DNA from: Microvirga flocculans ATCC BAA-817
Lineage (GTDB): Bacteria > Pseudomonadota > Alphaproteobacteria > Rhizobiales > Beijerinckiaceae
Length of the DNA stretch: 64,000 nucleotides
Assembly (NCBI RefSeq): GCF_000518665.1
Contig: NZ_JAEA01000008.1
Coordinates: 1 to 64,000, forward strand
Direction: 5' to 3'
Under the pieces are notes generated by a model. It was not told where the DNA came from and searched no databases. It was given only the letters and a program-made list of their open reading frames with translations. Shown one piece after another: positions 35,896 through 44,997 of this stretch (the stretch's first letter is position 1; each line of letters opens with the position of its first letter). Made by a program: the position numbers and the translations under genes.

Positions 35896-36513
35896 GTGCC
35901 TTTGATGCAGGAAAGAAAACGGTTTCGATCCGATCGCGTCATCGCCCTCGCTGTGTCTCTGATCGCCATCGCAGGGTGGGGCGGATGGATCTACTCTGCT
36001 CTCGATGCCGATCGGACCGAAAGGCAGCTACGAGGGCAGGTTTCCGCTCTTCTCGACTATCAATCGCTCTACGCCTCGCAGCGCAAAGCTGTAGAAGACG
36101 GGGAGCGCCAAATTGCACAGCTGACCGAGCAACTCTCATCGGCCCGGTCTGAGCTCGAGCGTCAGACGGCCAAGTACAAACAGACCGAATCCGAACTGGC
36201 AAAGGCAAGGGATCGGCTGGCGGCCCTGGATCCGATCCTTCGGGCGCCTGCCGTCGGAAGCGCGCCGGAGCTTTTGCGCATCACGCCGCTCCCGACAAAG
36301 GAGGATGTGAAAGCCGCCCAGGAGGCCCTTACACAACTCCGCTTCGGAACCATCAATGCCAATGGTGTCATGGGAGCCTCGACGCGACAGGCGATTGAGG
36401 AGTTCCAGCGCACGGTCGGCCTACCTGTGACCGGCGAACTTCAGCCTCAGACCCTGCAGGCTCTGATGCGAGCGGCCAAGGTCATCGCTGCGCAAGCTGA
36501 GAAAGCCAGATAG
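35896..36513 (+). CDS. Membrane-anchored protein with coiled coil and C-terminal peptidoglycan-binding domain
   Basis: About 205 residues. A single transmembrane segment (VIALAVSLIAIAGWGGWIYS, about residues 16-35) is followed by a charged heptad-like coiled coil (about 45-110). The C-terminal PG_binding_1-like domain has AQEALTQLRFGTINANGVMG and TRQAIEEFQRTVGLPVTG. It would tether the inner membrane to the cell wall. The GTG at 35896 is preferred because AAGGGG lies 5 bases upstream; an ATG at 35905 is possible. It stands alone between the sulfur module and an IalB-like gene. Its role is unknown. Confidence 0.72.
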   Translation: MPLMQERKRFRSDRVIALAVSLIAIAGWGGWIYSALDADRTERQLRGQVSALLDYQSLYASQRKAVEDGERQIAQLTEQLSSARSELERQTAKYKQTESELAKARDRLAALDPILRAPAVGSAPELLRITPLPTKEDVKAAQEALTQLRFGTINANGVMGASTRQAIEEFQRTVGLPVTGELQPQTLQALMRAAKVIAAQAEKAR

Positions 36514-36780
36514 CAGCTTTTCTCGTCGGTATCATCGATCATCCTCCAGGCGCGGCGCTCTCTCTGTGCAATCTCGCGCCTGCAGCTTATCCTTGGAAAA
36601 CAATGAGGGAACATCGAACCGCGTTCACATTCTCTTGAAGAGGCGACAAGCTCCTAAGGCTATTGCCAATTTTCATGCGCGCCGCGCTCCTGGCCGAACA
36701 GGAGCGGAGAAATTAACCTTCAGGAAACCTCGGCTTGGAAGTTTGCAGTCTCCTCAACTTCCAACGCGAGTATCCTGTAG

Positions 36781-37278
36781 ATGCGAGTTACAAGCACGGC
36801 CATCGCAATCAGCATCCTCTCAAGCGCAAGCGCCTACGCGCAGGCCCCACGAATGCTTGAGACAAGCGAAAGCTGGAGTGCTTGGCGAGTTAAGGAGAAC
36901 GGCTCCTCCATCTGCTACGTCTTTTCCGACGCCGCATCGAAGAAGCCGGAGCATCTCGATCACGGCAGGGTCAGCCTGTTCGTTCGCCGCCTGGACGGCG
37001 GAAAGATCCGCAGTGAAGCCAGCCTTCAGGCAGGCTATCAATTCGCGCCGGTTGCGATTCATGTGGCGGTGGACGGCAAGACGTTTACCATGATCCCTCG
37101 TGGCAACTATGCCTGGTTGCGCCGTACGGAACGCGAGGCCGAGTTCGTTCGAGCCCTCGAAAAAGGCCGCGTGGCCACGATCGAGGCGACGTCGAAGCGC
37201 GGTAACAAAACGACATATACGTTTGCTCTCAAAGGCTTCTCGGCAACAATGAAGGCGGCACGTCGAAACTGTCCGTAG
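36781..37278 (+). CDS. IalB-like invasion-associated locus B family protein
   Basis: A 165-residue exported protein. A signal peptide covers residues 1-20 (ending SAYAQ). The mature part has the family pattern: ENGSSICYVFSDA (first Cys), VRRLDGGKIRSEASLQAGY, VDGKTFTMIPRGNYAWL and a C-terminal LKGFSA...RRNCP with the second Cys. The IalB family is widespread in Rhizobiales and mostly of unknown periplasmic role; in Bartonella a member affects erythrocyte invasion. A second family member is encoded at 57799-58563. It has no operon partner. Confidence 0.78.
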   Translation: MRVTSTAIAISILSSASAYAQAPRMLETSESWSAWRVKENGSSICYVFSDAASKKPEHLDHGRVSLFVRRLDGGKIRSEASLQAGYQFAPVAIHVAVDGKTFTMIPRGNYAWLRRTEREAEFVRALEKGRVATIEATSKRGNKTTYTFALKGFSATMKAARRNCP

Positions 37279-38101
37279 CCCGGGGCTCTCACGTCCCGGT
37301 CACAGACATTGAGAGCAGTAGAGTTTCCCGTGAGACCTTAAGCCGATGATGCGTCGTAATCCTGGCCAAGAGCGGAAGGTCGGCCGGCCCGGATATCAGC
37401 CGTTGATCCGAACGTCGGCAGGGCAGGCCGATGATGACGCATTACCGCCCGACGAGGACTCGCATGACGATTGCGTCCAGGAGCGAACCATCCCGTCATC
37501 TGCATAGATATTTAAGTTCCATAATATATCTTATGCGAATCATAGATGGTCATATGCGGACACTTACCGCTGCTCTCTTCCTAGATATTTTTCAGCTTCT
37601 CTCCGGTATTTCCGGCTACGGCCTCTCCCTTGGCCGTTCGATCGGTCTTCTTGTGAGCTACGCTCCATAGAGCCTCGATCGTCTTTCAAGGACGTGACTA
37701 CCATTCATTGCGGCGGATGTGCTCCGACCGAACGAGCTAGCTGCGTGTCCTGTTCCAACCCTGCGGACCTTCGCACGTTGCCCGCAGCTCTGTCTGAGGT
37801 CGATCCATGGGCGGTTGGAGCCCGGACGTCCATCATGATGATTTGTCTCTTACATTATTTTGGGACGAAGTGGATTCGGGGTGCCTTCGAAGAAATCGGC
37901 CTGTCAAGCAGCTCCAGCCATCGACGCAGTTCTTAAGCCGGGCTCCAATTCTCTCTTGCCCTACCGTCTTGCCCTGCCCTCCTCGTCCGCACCATAGAAC
38001 GCGCGACAGGAGTGCAGACGATGAACTAATCTCTCATAAGTCGCGCCAGAATAACTCCTGACCGATCTGAGCTTGTCGGTCAGTTTCTTGGGTCTCGAGG
38101 T
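37279..38101. other. Gene-free interval before the polysaccharide region
   Basis: About 820 bases with only short shadow frames. An AT-rich imperfect inverted repeat lies at 37502-37536 (GCATAGATAT against ATATCTTATGC with one bulge). Nothing else is recognisable. The stretch may mark the left boundary of an acquired exopolysaccharide block. I saw no transposase remnant that I can defend. Confidence 0.45.
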
Positions 38102-40750
38102 TCAGAAAACGACTTTGACTTTTGTCCGGCCCGCGTAATCGGACATGAAGCCATCCTTCTTTCTCCGAACAAGAGCTGCATATCCCATGAGCGCAGCAGT
38201 GATGATCATAAATCCAATGACCCCACCTAAAATCATTCTCACGGGACGGGAGAAGCCGGACGGCCGAGAGCTGAAGGATGCAGGCTCGACAATTTCGATC
38301 GTTGGGCCGAGCTCTCGGACATAGGCGCTGTCCAGACGCGACCGGTGCTGCTCCTGAAGCATTCTTTCCAGGCTTTCCGTGACGGTTTTATACCGGGCTT
38401 CGAGGAGCTTCATGGTGCTGGTCATCGCGTTGAGATTGAACAAAGCCTCACGCGTTTTCTTTATGTCTTCCAGCAGGATCGGAACGTCCGCCTGCCCCAT
38501 ACTCTGTCTTTGCCGTTCGAGCGCAATGAGGCGATCCGAAAGAACGGAATGCTCGACAGCCTCGTCCGGCACGCCTTGCTCTAGACGCAACGAACTCATC
38601 TTCTCAGATATGCTTGACAGTTCTGCCTGTGCCTTTGCGATTTCGGCCGTGTAGAAATTTGATGGGTCCCGTTCGAACAATTGCTGCCTTTTTGCGAGAT
38701 ATGACTCGATATGGGCGGCAACAATCTGTTCGGCCAATTCCGGATCGGGGTCCTGTATACCGACCGCGATCATCGCGGCTCCTTCTACACGACGTATGCG
38801 CAGCCTTTCAGCGAGACTTTTGGCAATGGCAACAGCAGGATCGACATCCCGCTTGGAAGGAGATGCGGTTGATCCGGCTCCAATGTTTTTGCTCAATGAC
38901 AGAACATCGTTTGCGATCCCCGATGCGTTGCCTTGCATCTGATCGAGAAGCGATTTTTGAGACGTGGCAAGCTTATCGAGCCCTACTTTGGAGATCGTCG
39001 ATTCAATGACCTCGCGACTTCTCAGCAGGTGCATCTCCGTAAACAAGGCCGCATCCAGCGAGACCTGAACGTTCTCGCCCCAGTTTCTGTGTTCCTCTCC
39101 AGGCCTGATTGGAAAATACTCTCTTCCAAACCGATACAGAAGCGTGCTTTCCGCCGTGAATTGCGGTGTAGCGATCAGGGAAACGGCCATGAAGGCCAGG
39201 GTTGTCGCCACGATTAGGAGCTTTCGCTCTCGCAATACGCCAAGCAAGTCGATAGGCGCCAGTGCTCTGTGAATCATGTTTGAGCTCCGTTCGTCAGTAT
39301 TCCGGATTCCCCATGGGCGAGGTGTTGCCGCATAACTTAAATTCGATAGAGACAAGAGAAGTGCGATCTCTATCCAAAAGAACCGGATAAACGCGCCATG
39401 CAGGAAAACAGCGGATGCCAAATATCCAACAAAGCTGATGCACAAGCTCAGAGCAATGGACGCATCATGCTTCTGATTGGCAAAACTGAAATACCTGACA
39501 CTGCGTAGACAGACCGTAAATGCAAGGATGATGAGCATGCCGAGTTTCACGAACCCAGCAATCCCCTCCTCCGCCAAAGTTTCCAAATAGAGACTATGGG
39601 CATTTGGCTCAGCTCCAGGATTCACGCCAAGAGCGAGGGCATACTGATTATAGAGAATGGGATATTGCCCCAGCCCAATTCCAACGAATGGGTGATCGAA
39701 AAACATATACAGCGCAGTACTCATGACAGCGATCCGACTGCTTAACGAAGGATCGCTGACTGCCTGCTCTCCCATAACCAGGTTTTGAGTCGCCTGAACG
39801 ATCAATGCAATCCGATCGATGAAAGCGCTGGGCATTGCGAACAATCCCAGACAGCCAATCATGAGGGCCGCGCCGAGCAACCACCATCTTGCTCGAAGGG
39901 TCAGTATCGACGCCACAGCCATGGCAGCAATCGCAAATATCGTTCCTCGAGAGAATGTGAGCAAAGACGCGGCTAGGATCGCCACGGCACAGAGAAAATA
40001 GGCTATCCGCCAGAATATGGGCTTTTCATATATGGCCAAGAAAAGTGCTAATGGCAGGGTCATTGCCAAAACCTGTCCATAGTAGTTTGGGTCCGGCAAC
40101 GCTCCGGATATTCTCCATTGTTGTATGCTTCCGGCAATTTGCTTCATTGAGGCTTGCGAGAGACCGAACATATTCTGATCGAAGCTGCCAGTAAGGTATT
40201 GCCCCACACCAAGCATGGCAACAATGCCCATGCTTAAAACGGTCAGCTTGATCGCCAAAATCAGACGATCTCGGGATGTAAGCGAAAGGGCCAGAACGAC
40301 GACTGTGCTGATGTCCCTGACCTGTTCGGTCAGCTTTTCTAGAGTCGGATCAAGATTTTCGACGTGAACGAGAGATAATAGGGAAACCCCATAAGCCAAA
40401 ACCAGAATTGGCAAGAAAGCCCATGCACGCGCCGGCTTCTCCCGACCGAAAGCCCAGCGCACGAGAAGCACGAAAGCGAGGCCGAAAGTGAGACGAAGCT
40501 GAATTCCAGGCAATCCATGTACGTTTGACGCAACGCCAAAGATGTTCGTAACAGTGCCGGCGACCAACAATGCGATGCCATATTCAGGCCATCGGAAGAT
40601 GATTAATGCCGCCAAAACGAGCCCGATGATCAGCAGGGTCTCCAATAAACCCACTGCACCCATCGCGAGCAGTGATGTCGCAAGAACAATGCCGAGCAGC
40701 AAGGACTTCTGAAGCAGGTTTAGGTCCTCGGAGAGCGCTATCGTATTCAT
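38102..40750 (-). CDS. Fused O-antigen polymerase/ligase and Wzz-type chain-length protein
   Basis: A single 882-residue frame. Residues about 1-490 are a polytopic Wzy/WaaL-like protein with the conserved LLTFSRGTIFA and PNAHSLYLETLAEEGIAG loops. From about residue 492 (MIHRALAPIDLLGVLRE) a Wzz/polysaccharide co-polymerase domain follows: N-terminal transmembrane helix, long coiled coil (about 650-800), and C-terminal helix (MILGGVIGFMIITAALMGYA). No stop separates the two. A GGAG lies before the internal ATG at 39277, so independent initiation of a 391-residue Wzz is possible. The ATG at 40750 begins 2 bases after the flippase stop; the frame's 169-codon extension upstream is a shadow of the flippase. 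Role: polymerisation and chain-length control of a surface polysaccharide in the inner membrane. Confidence 0.8.
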   Translation of the reverse strand: MNTIALSEDLNLLQKSLLLGIVLATSLLAMGAVGLLETLLIIGLVLAALIIFRWPEYGIALLVAGTVTNIFGVASNVHGLPGIQLRLTFGLAFVLLVRWAFGREKPARAWAFLPILVLAYGVSLLSLVHVENLDPTLEKLTEQVRDISTVVVLALSLTSRDRLILAIKLTVLSMGIVAMLGVGQYLTGSFDQNMFGLSQASMKQIAGSIQQWRISGALPDPNYYGQVLAMTLPLALFLAIYEKPIFWRIAYFLCAVAILAASLLTFSRGTIFAIAAMAVASILTLRARWWLLGAALMIGCLGLFAMPSAFIDRIALIVQATQNLVMGEQAVSDPSLSSRIAVMSTALYMFFDHPFVGIGLGQYPILYNQYALALGVNPGAEPNAHSLYLETLAEEGIAGFVKLGMLIILAFTVCLRSVRYFSFANQKHDASIALSLCISFVGYLASAVFLHGAFIRFFWIEIALLLSLSNLSYAATPRPWGIRNTDERSSNMIHRALAPIDLLGVLRERKLLIVATTLAFMAVSLIATPQFTAESTLLYRFGREYFPIRPGEEHRNWGENVQVSLDAALFTEMHLLRSREVIESTISKVGLDKLATSQKSLLDQMQGNASGIANDVLSLSKNIGAGSTASPSKRDVDPAVAIAKSLAERLRIRRVEGAAMIAVGIQDPDPELAEQIVAAHIESYLAKRQQLFERDPSNFYTAEIAKAQAELSSISEKMSSLRLEQGVPDEAVEHSVLSDRLIALERQRQSMGQADVPILLEDIKKTREALFNLNAMTSTMKLLEARYKTVTESLERMLQEQHRSRLDSAYVRELGPTIEIVEPASFSSRPSGFSRPVRMILGGVIGFMIITAALMGYAALVRRKKDGFMSDYAGRTKVKVVF

Positions 40751-40752
40751 GA

Positions 40753-42219
40753 TTACGGCAGGAGAAGCTGTTGCCGCTTCGCCCTGGTCAAGGCCGTGAA
40801 AGCGGAGAAAAGAGAAGGAGATGTTATCGAAAGCACAAGCCCGTAGCTGACAAATCCGACAACGACCAGGACGACGAGTTTGATGGTAGGGCTTTGGAAG
40901 TGCGCCAGGTGCTCCACACCTGCCGTTGCGGCTATCATCATAGCGGTAGAAAAAAGCGGACCTTTCAGAGACCGTGCGAAAATTGCAGGGCCGATCCCGA
41001 CAAGCTTTTCCGCAACCTTCAGCCGAAGGAACGAGATGCCGATTGTGAGCCCGATTTGCCCGATTACGAAGCCTACAATCCCCCAGCGTGTGGAGACGAT
41101 TGCGATCATGGGAGCGAGGATCAATGACAGAATATTCGTCCATGTCAGGACGGACGGTCGCCCTATCGCTTTGAAGAGATCGCCTAAATTGAATGATATG
41201 GAGTGGAGCATTGCATATATGGTCAGCACTTGTACAACAGGAATGACGTCGGTCCATTTCTCGCCGTAGAGAACCCGAACGAACGGGTCGGCAACGATCA
41301 TTAATCCTGCTGCAGCAGGCAGCGTTAATGCTGCAATTCCAACCAGGCTGTCTTCATAAGAACGCCTGAGTGCGGGGAGATCGGCCTGGATAGCGCCATA
41401 AGCCGGAAACAGGGCTTGGCTGGCGGCCCAGCATATTCCTAAGATGATTTGATCCGTTAAAGTGAAGGCTAGCGCATAGACCCCAAGCGTCGCCACGTCG
41501 AAGAAATGTCCGATCAGCATATAATCGGCATTGCGGCACAGAATGCTTAGTATGCCGACGATGGTCAGCTGCAGCCCGAATGGCAGAATTTCCGAAACAA
41601 TTTTTCGATCCAGGGACAGGCGCGGCGACCATCCTGACAGCCACCAAAGCGCCAGGAGTCCGACGACCATTCCAACGATATGACCATAGATAAGGCTCCA
41701 AGCGCCAAAGCCTGAGAATGCCAAGACGATTCCTATCATCGTCTTGGTGAGAGCCTTGAGGATTTCCGGCACAATTCTTTTCCGGAAGGCAAGGTCGCGC
41801 TGGAGAATGCCGACGAAGACCGACGATGGACCCGACAGGAGAAGGCACACCGATAAGGCCCGTATGATGTCGACTGAGCGATGATCAAAGAAAACTTCCG
41901 AGATGATCGGAGCGGCCAAGAATGCCGCGCCTCCGATAAGCAACGCGCCGATCAGACTGATCGCCATGGCGACAGCCGCCGTCTTCTCCGGTTCCTGCCG
42001 GTGCCACACGACAGAAGCTCCGACGCCGCCCTCTGAGAGCGATTCCAAAAGAGCAAGAACCGTCAGCCCAGCGGCTATGAGCCCGAAGTCATCGGTTCCA
42101 AGCACGCGCGCCAGAACCGCCATATTGAGCAAAGCTATGAGTTTCGTGCTTACGAACGCCAGGTGGGCCCAGAATGCTCCGGCGACGATCTTGCGGTTCA
42201 ACTCCTGGCGGGAAAGCAT
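40753..42219 (-). CDS. Oligosaccharide flippase (Wzx/polysaccharide exporter family)
   Basis: A 488-residue membrane protein of the MOP/Wzx family with about 12-14 hydrophobic segments. AVLARVLGTDDFGLIAAG near the start and the repeated inward segments match lipopolysaccharide/exopolysaccharide flippases. It moves lipid-linked repeat units across the inner membrane to the polymerase. The ATG at 42219 is chosen because homologues begin close to LNRKIVAGAFW; its ribosome site is weak. A GTG 23 codons upstream keeps the frame open. It is translationally close to the polymerase gene (2-base gap). Confidence 0.86.
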   Translation of the reverse strand: MLSRQELNRKIVAGAFWAHLAFVSTKLIALLNMAVLARVLGTDDFGLIAAGLTVLALLESLSEGGVGASVVWHRQEPEKTAAVAMAISLIGALLIGGAAFLAAPIISEVFFDHRSVDIIRALSVCLLLSGPSSVFVGILQRDLAFRKRIVPEILKALTKTMIGIVLAFSGFGAWSLIYGHIVGMVVGLLALWWLSGWSPRLSLDRKIVSEILPFGLQLTIVGILSILCRNADYMLIGHFFDVATLGVYALAFTLTDQIILGICWAASQALFPAYGAIQADLPALRRSYEDSLVGIAALTLPAAAGLMIVADPFVRVLYGEKWTDVIPVVQVLTIYAMLHSISFNLGDLFKAIGRPSVLTWTNILSLILAPMIAIVSTRWGIVGFVIGQIGLTIGISFLRLKVAEKLVGIGPAIFARSLKGPLFSTAMMIAATAGVEHLAHFQSPTIKLVVLVVVGFVSYGLVLSITSPSLFSAFTALTRAKRQQLLLP

Positions 42220-42226
42220 CGATGCG

Positions 42227-42274
42227 CTACCAGAACCGAAATGCCTGAGATGGAGCCATGGAATTCCTACGCAT
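42227..42274 (-). CDS. Possible 15-codon leader peptide before the flippase gene
   Basis: AGGAGG lies 5 bases before an ATG at 42274 that opens a 15-codon frame (MRRNSMAPSQAFRFW). It ends in TAG 7 bases upstream of the flippase ATG, which itself lacks a good ribosome site. This arrangement could couple flippase translation to the leader. It may equally be chance, and no attenuator is visible. Confidence 0.3.
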   Translation of the reverse strand: MRRNSMAPSQAFRFW

Positions 42275-42288
42275 CGGGGCCTCCTCAC

Positions 42289-42693
42289 GCTTCTTGAAAT
42301 TTAAGGACACATCCCCTGCCCGAAATGAGTTCGTATATAAGTGTGATTTTCCGTCTCAATTCTTGAGCCGCATGGTTCAAATCTATCTCAGTCTCGGTTC
42401 CAATCCGTATTGATCTTTGGGGCTATAGGGCTTCTCCTTATTTTCCCTGCTCTAGGACCGCCTGGAGAAAGCCACTGGAAAGGGAAAGCGCCAAGCTTGG
42501 GAGTTTTGAAGAATGGCTGAACGGTGCGATTCAGGAACGAGCCTCCCATCTGCTCCAGCTCTTACCCGAGTGCGAGAGGGAGGCGATCTCGGTATGAGGA
42601 ACGAAAAGCTCAGGAAACAGGGGCGCTCCTGACTGGATATATCCAGGCCTATGCCATAGGAAGCGGTGGGGGGCGGTAGATGCCTGGTCGTGT
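42289..42693. other. Interval between flippase and deacetylase genes
   Basis: About 405 bases without a defendable gene. A + strand frame without a start codon (42367-42597) is open for 77 codons and looks protein-like near its end (LGSFEEWLNG, QERASHLLQLL). It could be a decayed gene end, but its origin is unknown. The region should also contain the promoter of the flippase-polymerase unit. Confidence 0.35.
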
Positions 42694-43875
42694 CTAGAGG
42701 AGAGGCTGTCCCAGTATCGCAGATGTGGCCGCGCGAACCCTAAAGAGCGAAGCCCCCTCCCCGAGGCCAACATGGTGACGTTTGACATCAAAAGGGGGAA
42801 TTTTTCCAGCGATGTTCTTCCCGCCATAGAACGAGAATGCAATCCGGTAGCCGGCTTGACGAAGAGCCTCATGCGTCCGTTGATCGAAACTGTCCGATGA
42901 GCCGACAGGATAAGCGATTGATTGAATTTTGCGCTCTGTCTCGCGCTCGAGAATTCTTTTCGAGAGAAGAACTTCTTCGAGCTGAAGATCCTTTGGCAGG
43001 TGGCTTAGCAGAGGATGCGAGTGGGTATGAGAGCCGATGGCCATCCCATTCTGGGCCATCTCTCTCAATTCATGCTGATTGATGAAGAGCCTCTGATCTG
43101 AAGGTTCTCTCTCCACACCGGTAGCTCGAGAGATCTCCTTCATGAACCTCTCTTTATCGATCGCATGCCCAGACTTGTAGATCGATAGGAGACGATTGAT
43201 CGTAGCAAGCTTATTAGAACTCAGATCGAAATTCAGCCGCTCAGGGTAATTCAAGGTCAGTTGTTCACTTCTCGAATTCCTCACCATGTAGGCAATCCGA
43301 TCCCACCAGGGCAGTTGCTGGCTACCGATGTAAGAGGTGCATATGAAGAACGTTCCCTGAACCTTGTGATTTCTTAATATAGGGTATGCATAATCAAAAT
43401 TGTCTTTGTACCCGTCGTCAAAGGTAATCAGGATTGCAGCGTCAGGGAAGGCCGTACGCCCCTCGACAAACCTTATCGCTTCATCCAAGGAGGCGATGTG
43501 ATAGCGAGATTTGAGCCACGTAATTTGTTCGTCGAGGTCGCCAGGAGTGGCGGAATATAAATTCGGATCTCCGACCGTATCGCTTCGAGAACCGATCCTA
43601 TGATAATTCAGCACCACCAAGCAGTTCCGCCTCGGCAATTTCTCTAGAATCCTCATGGCGCCGGATGCCGCCATGATGGACGCAGCCCTTTGTCTTTTCG
43701 ATTTTCTTTGAGCGCCAAATGCATCCGACCAATTCACATCCGTGCTCATTCCATAGCTGCCATTGGTAATATGCCTCTCGACTGCTGGGCCAACGGTTGT
43801 GAATGGATCAACCAGCGGAAAGCAAATCGTTCGTGCGTCATTGTCGATTGGGCGCAATCTTAACGCGAAGCGCAT
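42694..43875 (-). CDS. Polysaccharide deacetylase (NodB-like)
   Basis: A 393-residue protein. The NodB homology core is clear: LITFDDGYKDNFDYAYP with the catalytic/metal Asp, SHTHSHPLLSH with the two metal His residues, and YPVGSSDSFDQRTHEALRQAGY as the last motif. It removes acetyl or related N-acyl groups from a polysaccharide. No signal peptide is evident at either candidate start, so the action may be cytoplasmic. The start is uncertain: the long frame begins at 43875, but an internal ATG at 43749 is equally possible and neither has a strong ribosome site. Confidence 0.83.
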   Translation of the reverse strand: MRFALRLRPIDNDARTICFPLVDPFTTVGPAVERHITNGSYGMSTDVNWSDAFGAQRKSKRQRAASIMAASGAMRILEKLPRRNCLVVLNYHRIGSRSDTVGDPNLYSATPGDLDEQITWLKSRYHIASLDEAIRFVEGRTAFPDAAILITFDDGYKDNFDYAYPILRNHKVQGTFFICTSYIGSQQLPWWDRIAYMVRNSRSEQLTLNYPERLNFDLSSNKLATINRLLSIYKSGHAIDKERFMKEISRATGVEREPSDQRLFINQHELREMAQNGMAIGSHTHSHPLLSHLPKDLQLEEVLLSKRILERETERKIQSIAYPVGSSDSFDQRTHEALRQAGYRIAFSFYGGKNIAGKIPPFDVKRHHVGLGEGASLFRVRAATSAILGQPLL

Positions 43876-44307
43876 CGTATATAGAATGCCCCAAAGGGAT
43901 CTCTTCCTGGCTACCCCCTTCGCAACGCCTCTAAAGCATCATTTGGGGCCAGGTTGCTGAGGCACTAGAAAGGACGTGAAAGTCCGGCGCAGGTTTCCCG
44001 TGATCTGAAGAGTACATCTTCGCGACAACATGGCCAACGTTGAGATCATGCAGAGGCCAGACATTCTCGGCGCTCAGATTCAATATCGCGGGACGACTAT
44101 TGTGGACTGCCTCATCGAGGTTTGTTTCACCGTCTTTGAATGCTCCAAATGGCATGAAGGGCTTATGACTTACTACGCCTGATAGACTTGTATAAGTTTC
44201 AGATAGATAAGTAGATTCATTAGCAATGAGCTGACGGACAAGCCTTTATCCAATGCTCTGCGCCATCCTGGCAAGAATGTATTTATAACATCCGCTGGAC
44301 GTACTCG
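43876..44307. other. Interval before the priming transferase gene
   Basis: About 430 bases. A 74-codon minus-strand frame (43931-44155; MPFGAFKDGETNLDEAV) is present but matches nothing I recognise and may be a remnant. AT-rich sequence at about 44160-44300 presumably holds the promoter of the following + strand gene, although I could not place -35 and -10 boxes with confidence. Confidence 0.35.
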
Positions 44308-44952
44308 ATGGATCAGGCAACCCAGTTTTTCCGCGTGAAATTAATCGGGGGAGATTCAAAAAGAGTTTTCGATGTTATTCTAAGCGCTTTCGCCATCGTC
44401 ATCCTGGCACCCTTGATGGCGATGATATACCTGTTGATCGTGATAACGGACGGAAGGCCCGCGATTATCAGGCATCGACGCCTGGGGCCCTATGGATCAA
44501 CATTCCCCTGCCTGAAGTTTCGCACGATGGTCGTTGATGCCGCCGAAGTGCTTGCGCGCCATCTCGACAGCAATCCCGAAGCTCGCGAGGAATGGCTGCA
44601 AAATCACAAGCTCAGAAACGATCCTCGCATCACGGTTTTCGGTGCGATCCTGCGCAAGACCAGTCTCGATGAGTTGCCCCAGTTCTTCAACGTTCTCTTG
44701 GGGCACATGAGTCTTGTCGGACCTCGCCCCATTACGCCCGATGAGGTCAGGCACTATAAGGATGCAATGCTCTTTTACTGCCAGACGCGCCCTGGAATAA
44801 CCGGCTTATGGCAAGTCAGCGGGCGGAACAGGGTCTCATATTCCCAGCGCGTCAAACTCGATGAGGAATATGTCGCAAACTGGTCGTTCAAACGCGACCT
44901 CGTCATTCTCATGAAGACGGTTGTTTGCGTGGTGAGAATGGATGGATCATAG
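44308..44952 (+). CDS. ExoY-like undecaprenyl-phosphate sugar phosphotransferase
   Basis: A 214-residue bacterial sugar transferase. One membrane helix (about residues 21-46) precedes the cytosolic domain with [46 protein letters not shown] and [10 protein letters not shown], the catalytic blocks shared by ExoY, WbaP and WcaJ. The short form without extra N-terminal helices resembles ExoY. It attaches the first sugar phosphate to undecaprenyl phosphate. The sugar (galactose or glucose) cannot be told. It reads opposite to the flippase and polymerase genes. Confidence 0.88.
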   Translation: MDQATQFFRVKLIGGDSKRVFDVILSAFAIVILAPLMAMIYLLIVITDGRPAIIRHRRLGPYGSTFPCLKFRTMVVDAAEVLARHLDSNPEAREEWLQNHKLRNDPRITVFGAILRKTSLDELPQFFNVLLGHMSLVGPRPITPDEVRHYKDAMLFYCQTRPGITGLWQVSGRNRVSYSQRVKLDEEYVANWSFKRDLVILMKTVVCVVRMDGS

Positions 44953-44997
44953 GGTTGAGGACGACTTGTGTCTCATGCCGGCTGGGACAGCCGCCCA

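Noticed and set aside
40751-41257. 169-codon upstream extension of the polymerase/Wzz frame
   Set aside because: It overlaps the end of the flippase gene and has a low-complexity Arg/His/Ser composition; the real start is the ATG at 40750.
42367-42597. Open + strand frame without a start codon
   Set aside because: Looks protein-like near its end but lacks any start and any family match; too weak for a pseudogene call.
43931-44155. 74-codon minus-strand frame MPFGAFKDG
   Set aside because: Not called as a gene: no recognised homologue and no clear ribosome site. Kept only as a possible remnant in the interval note.
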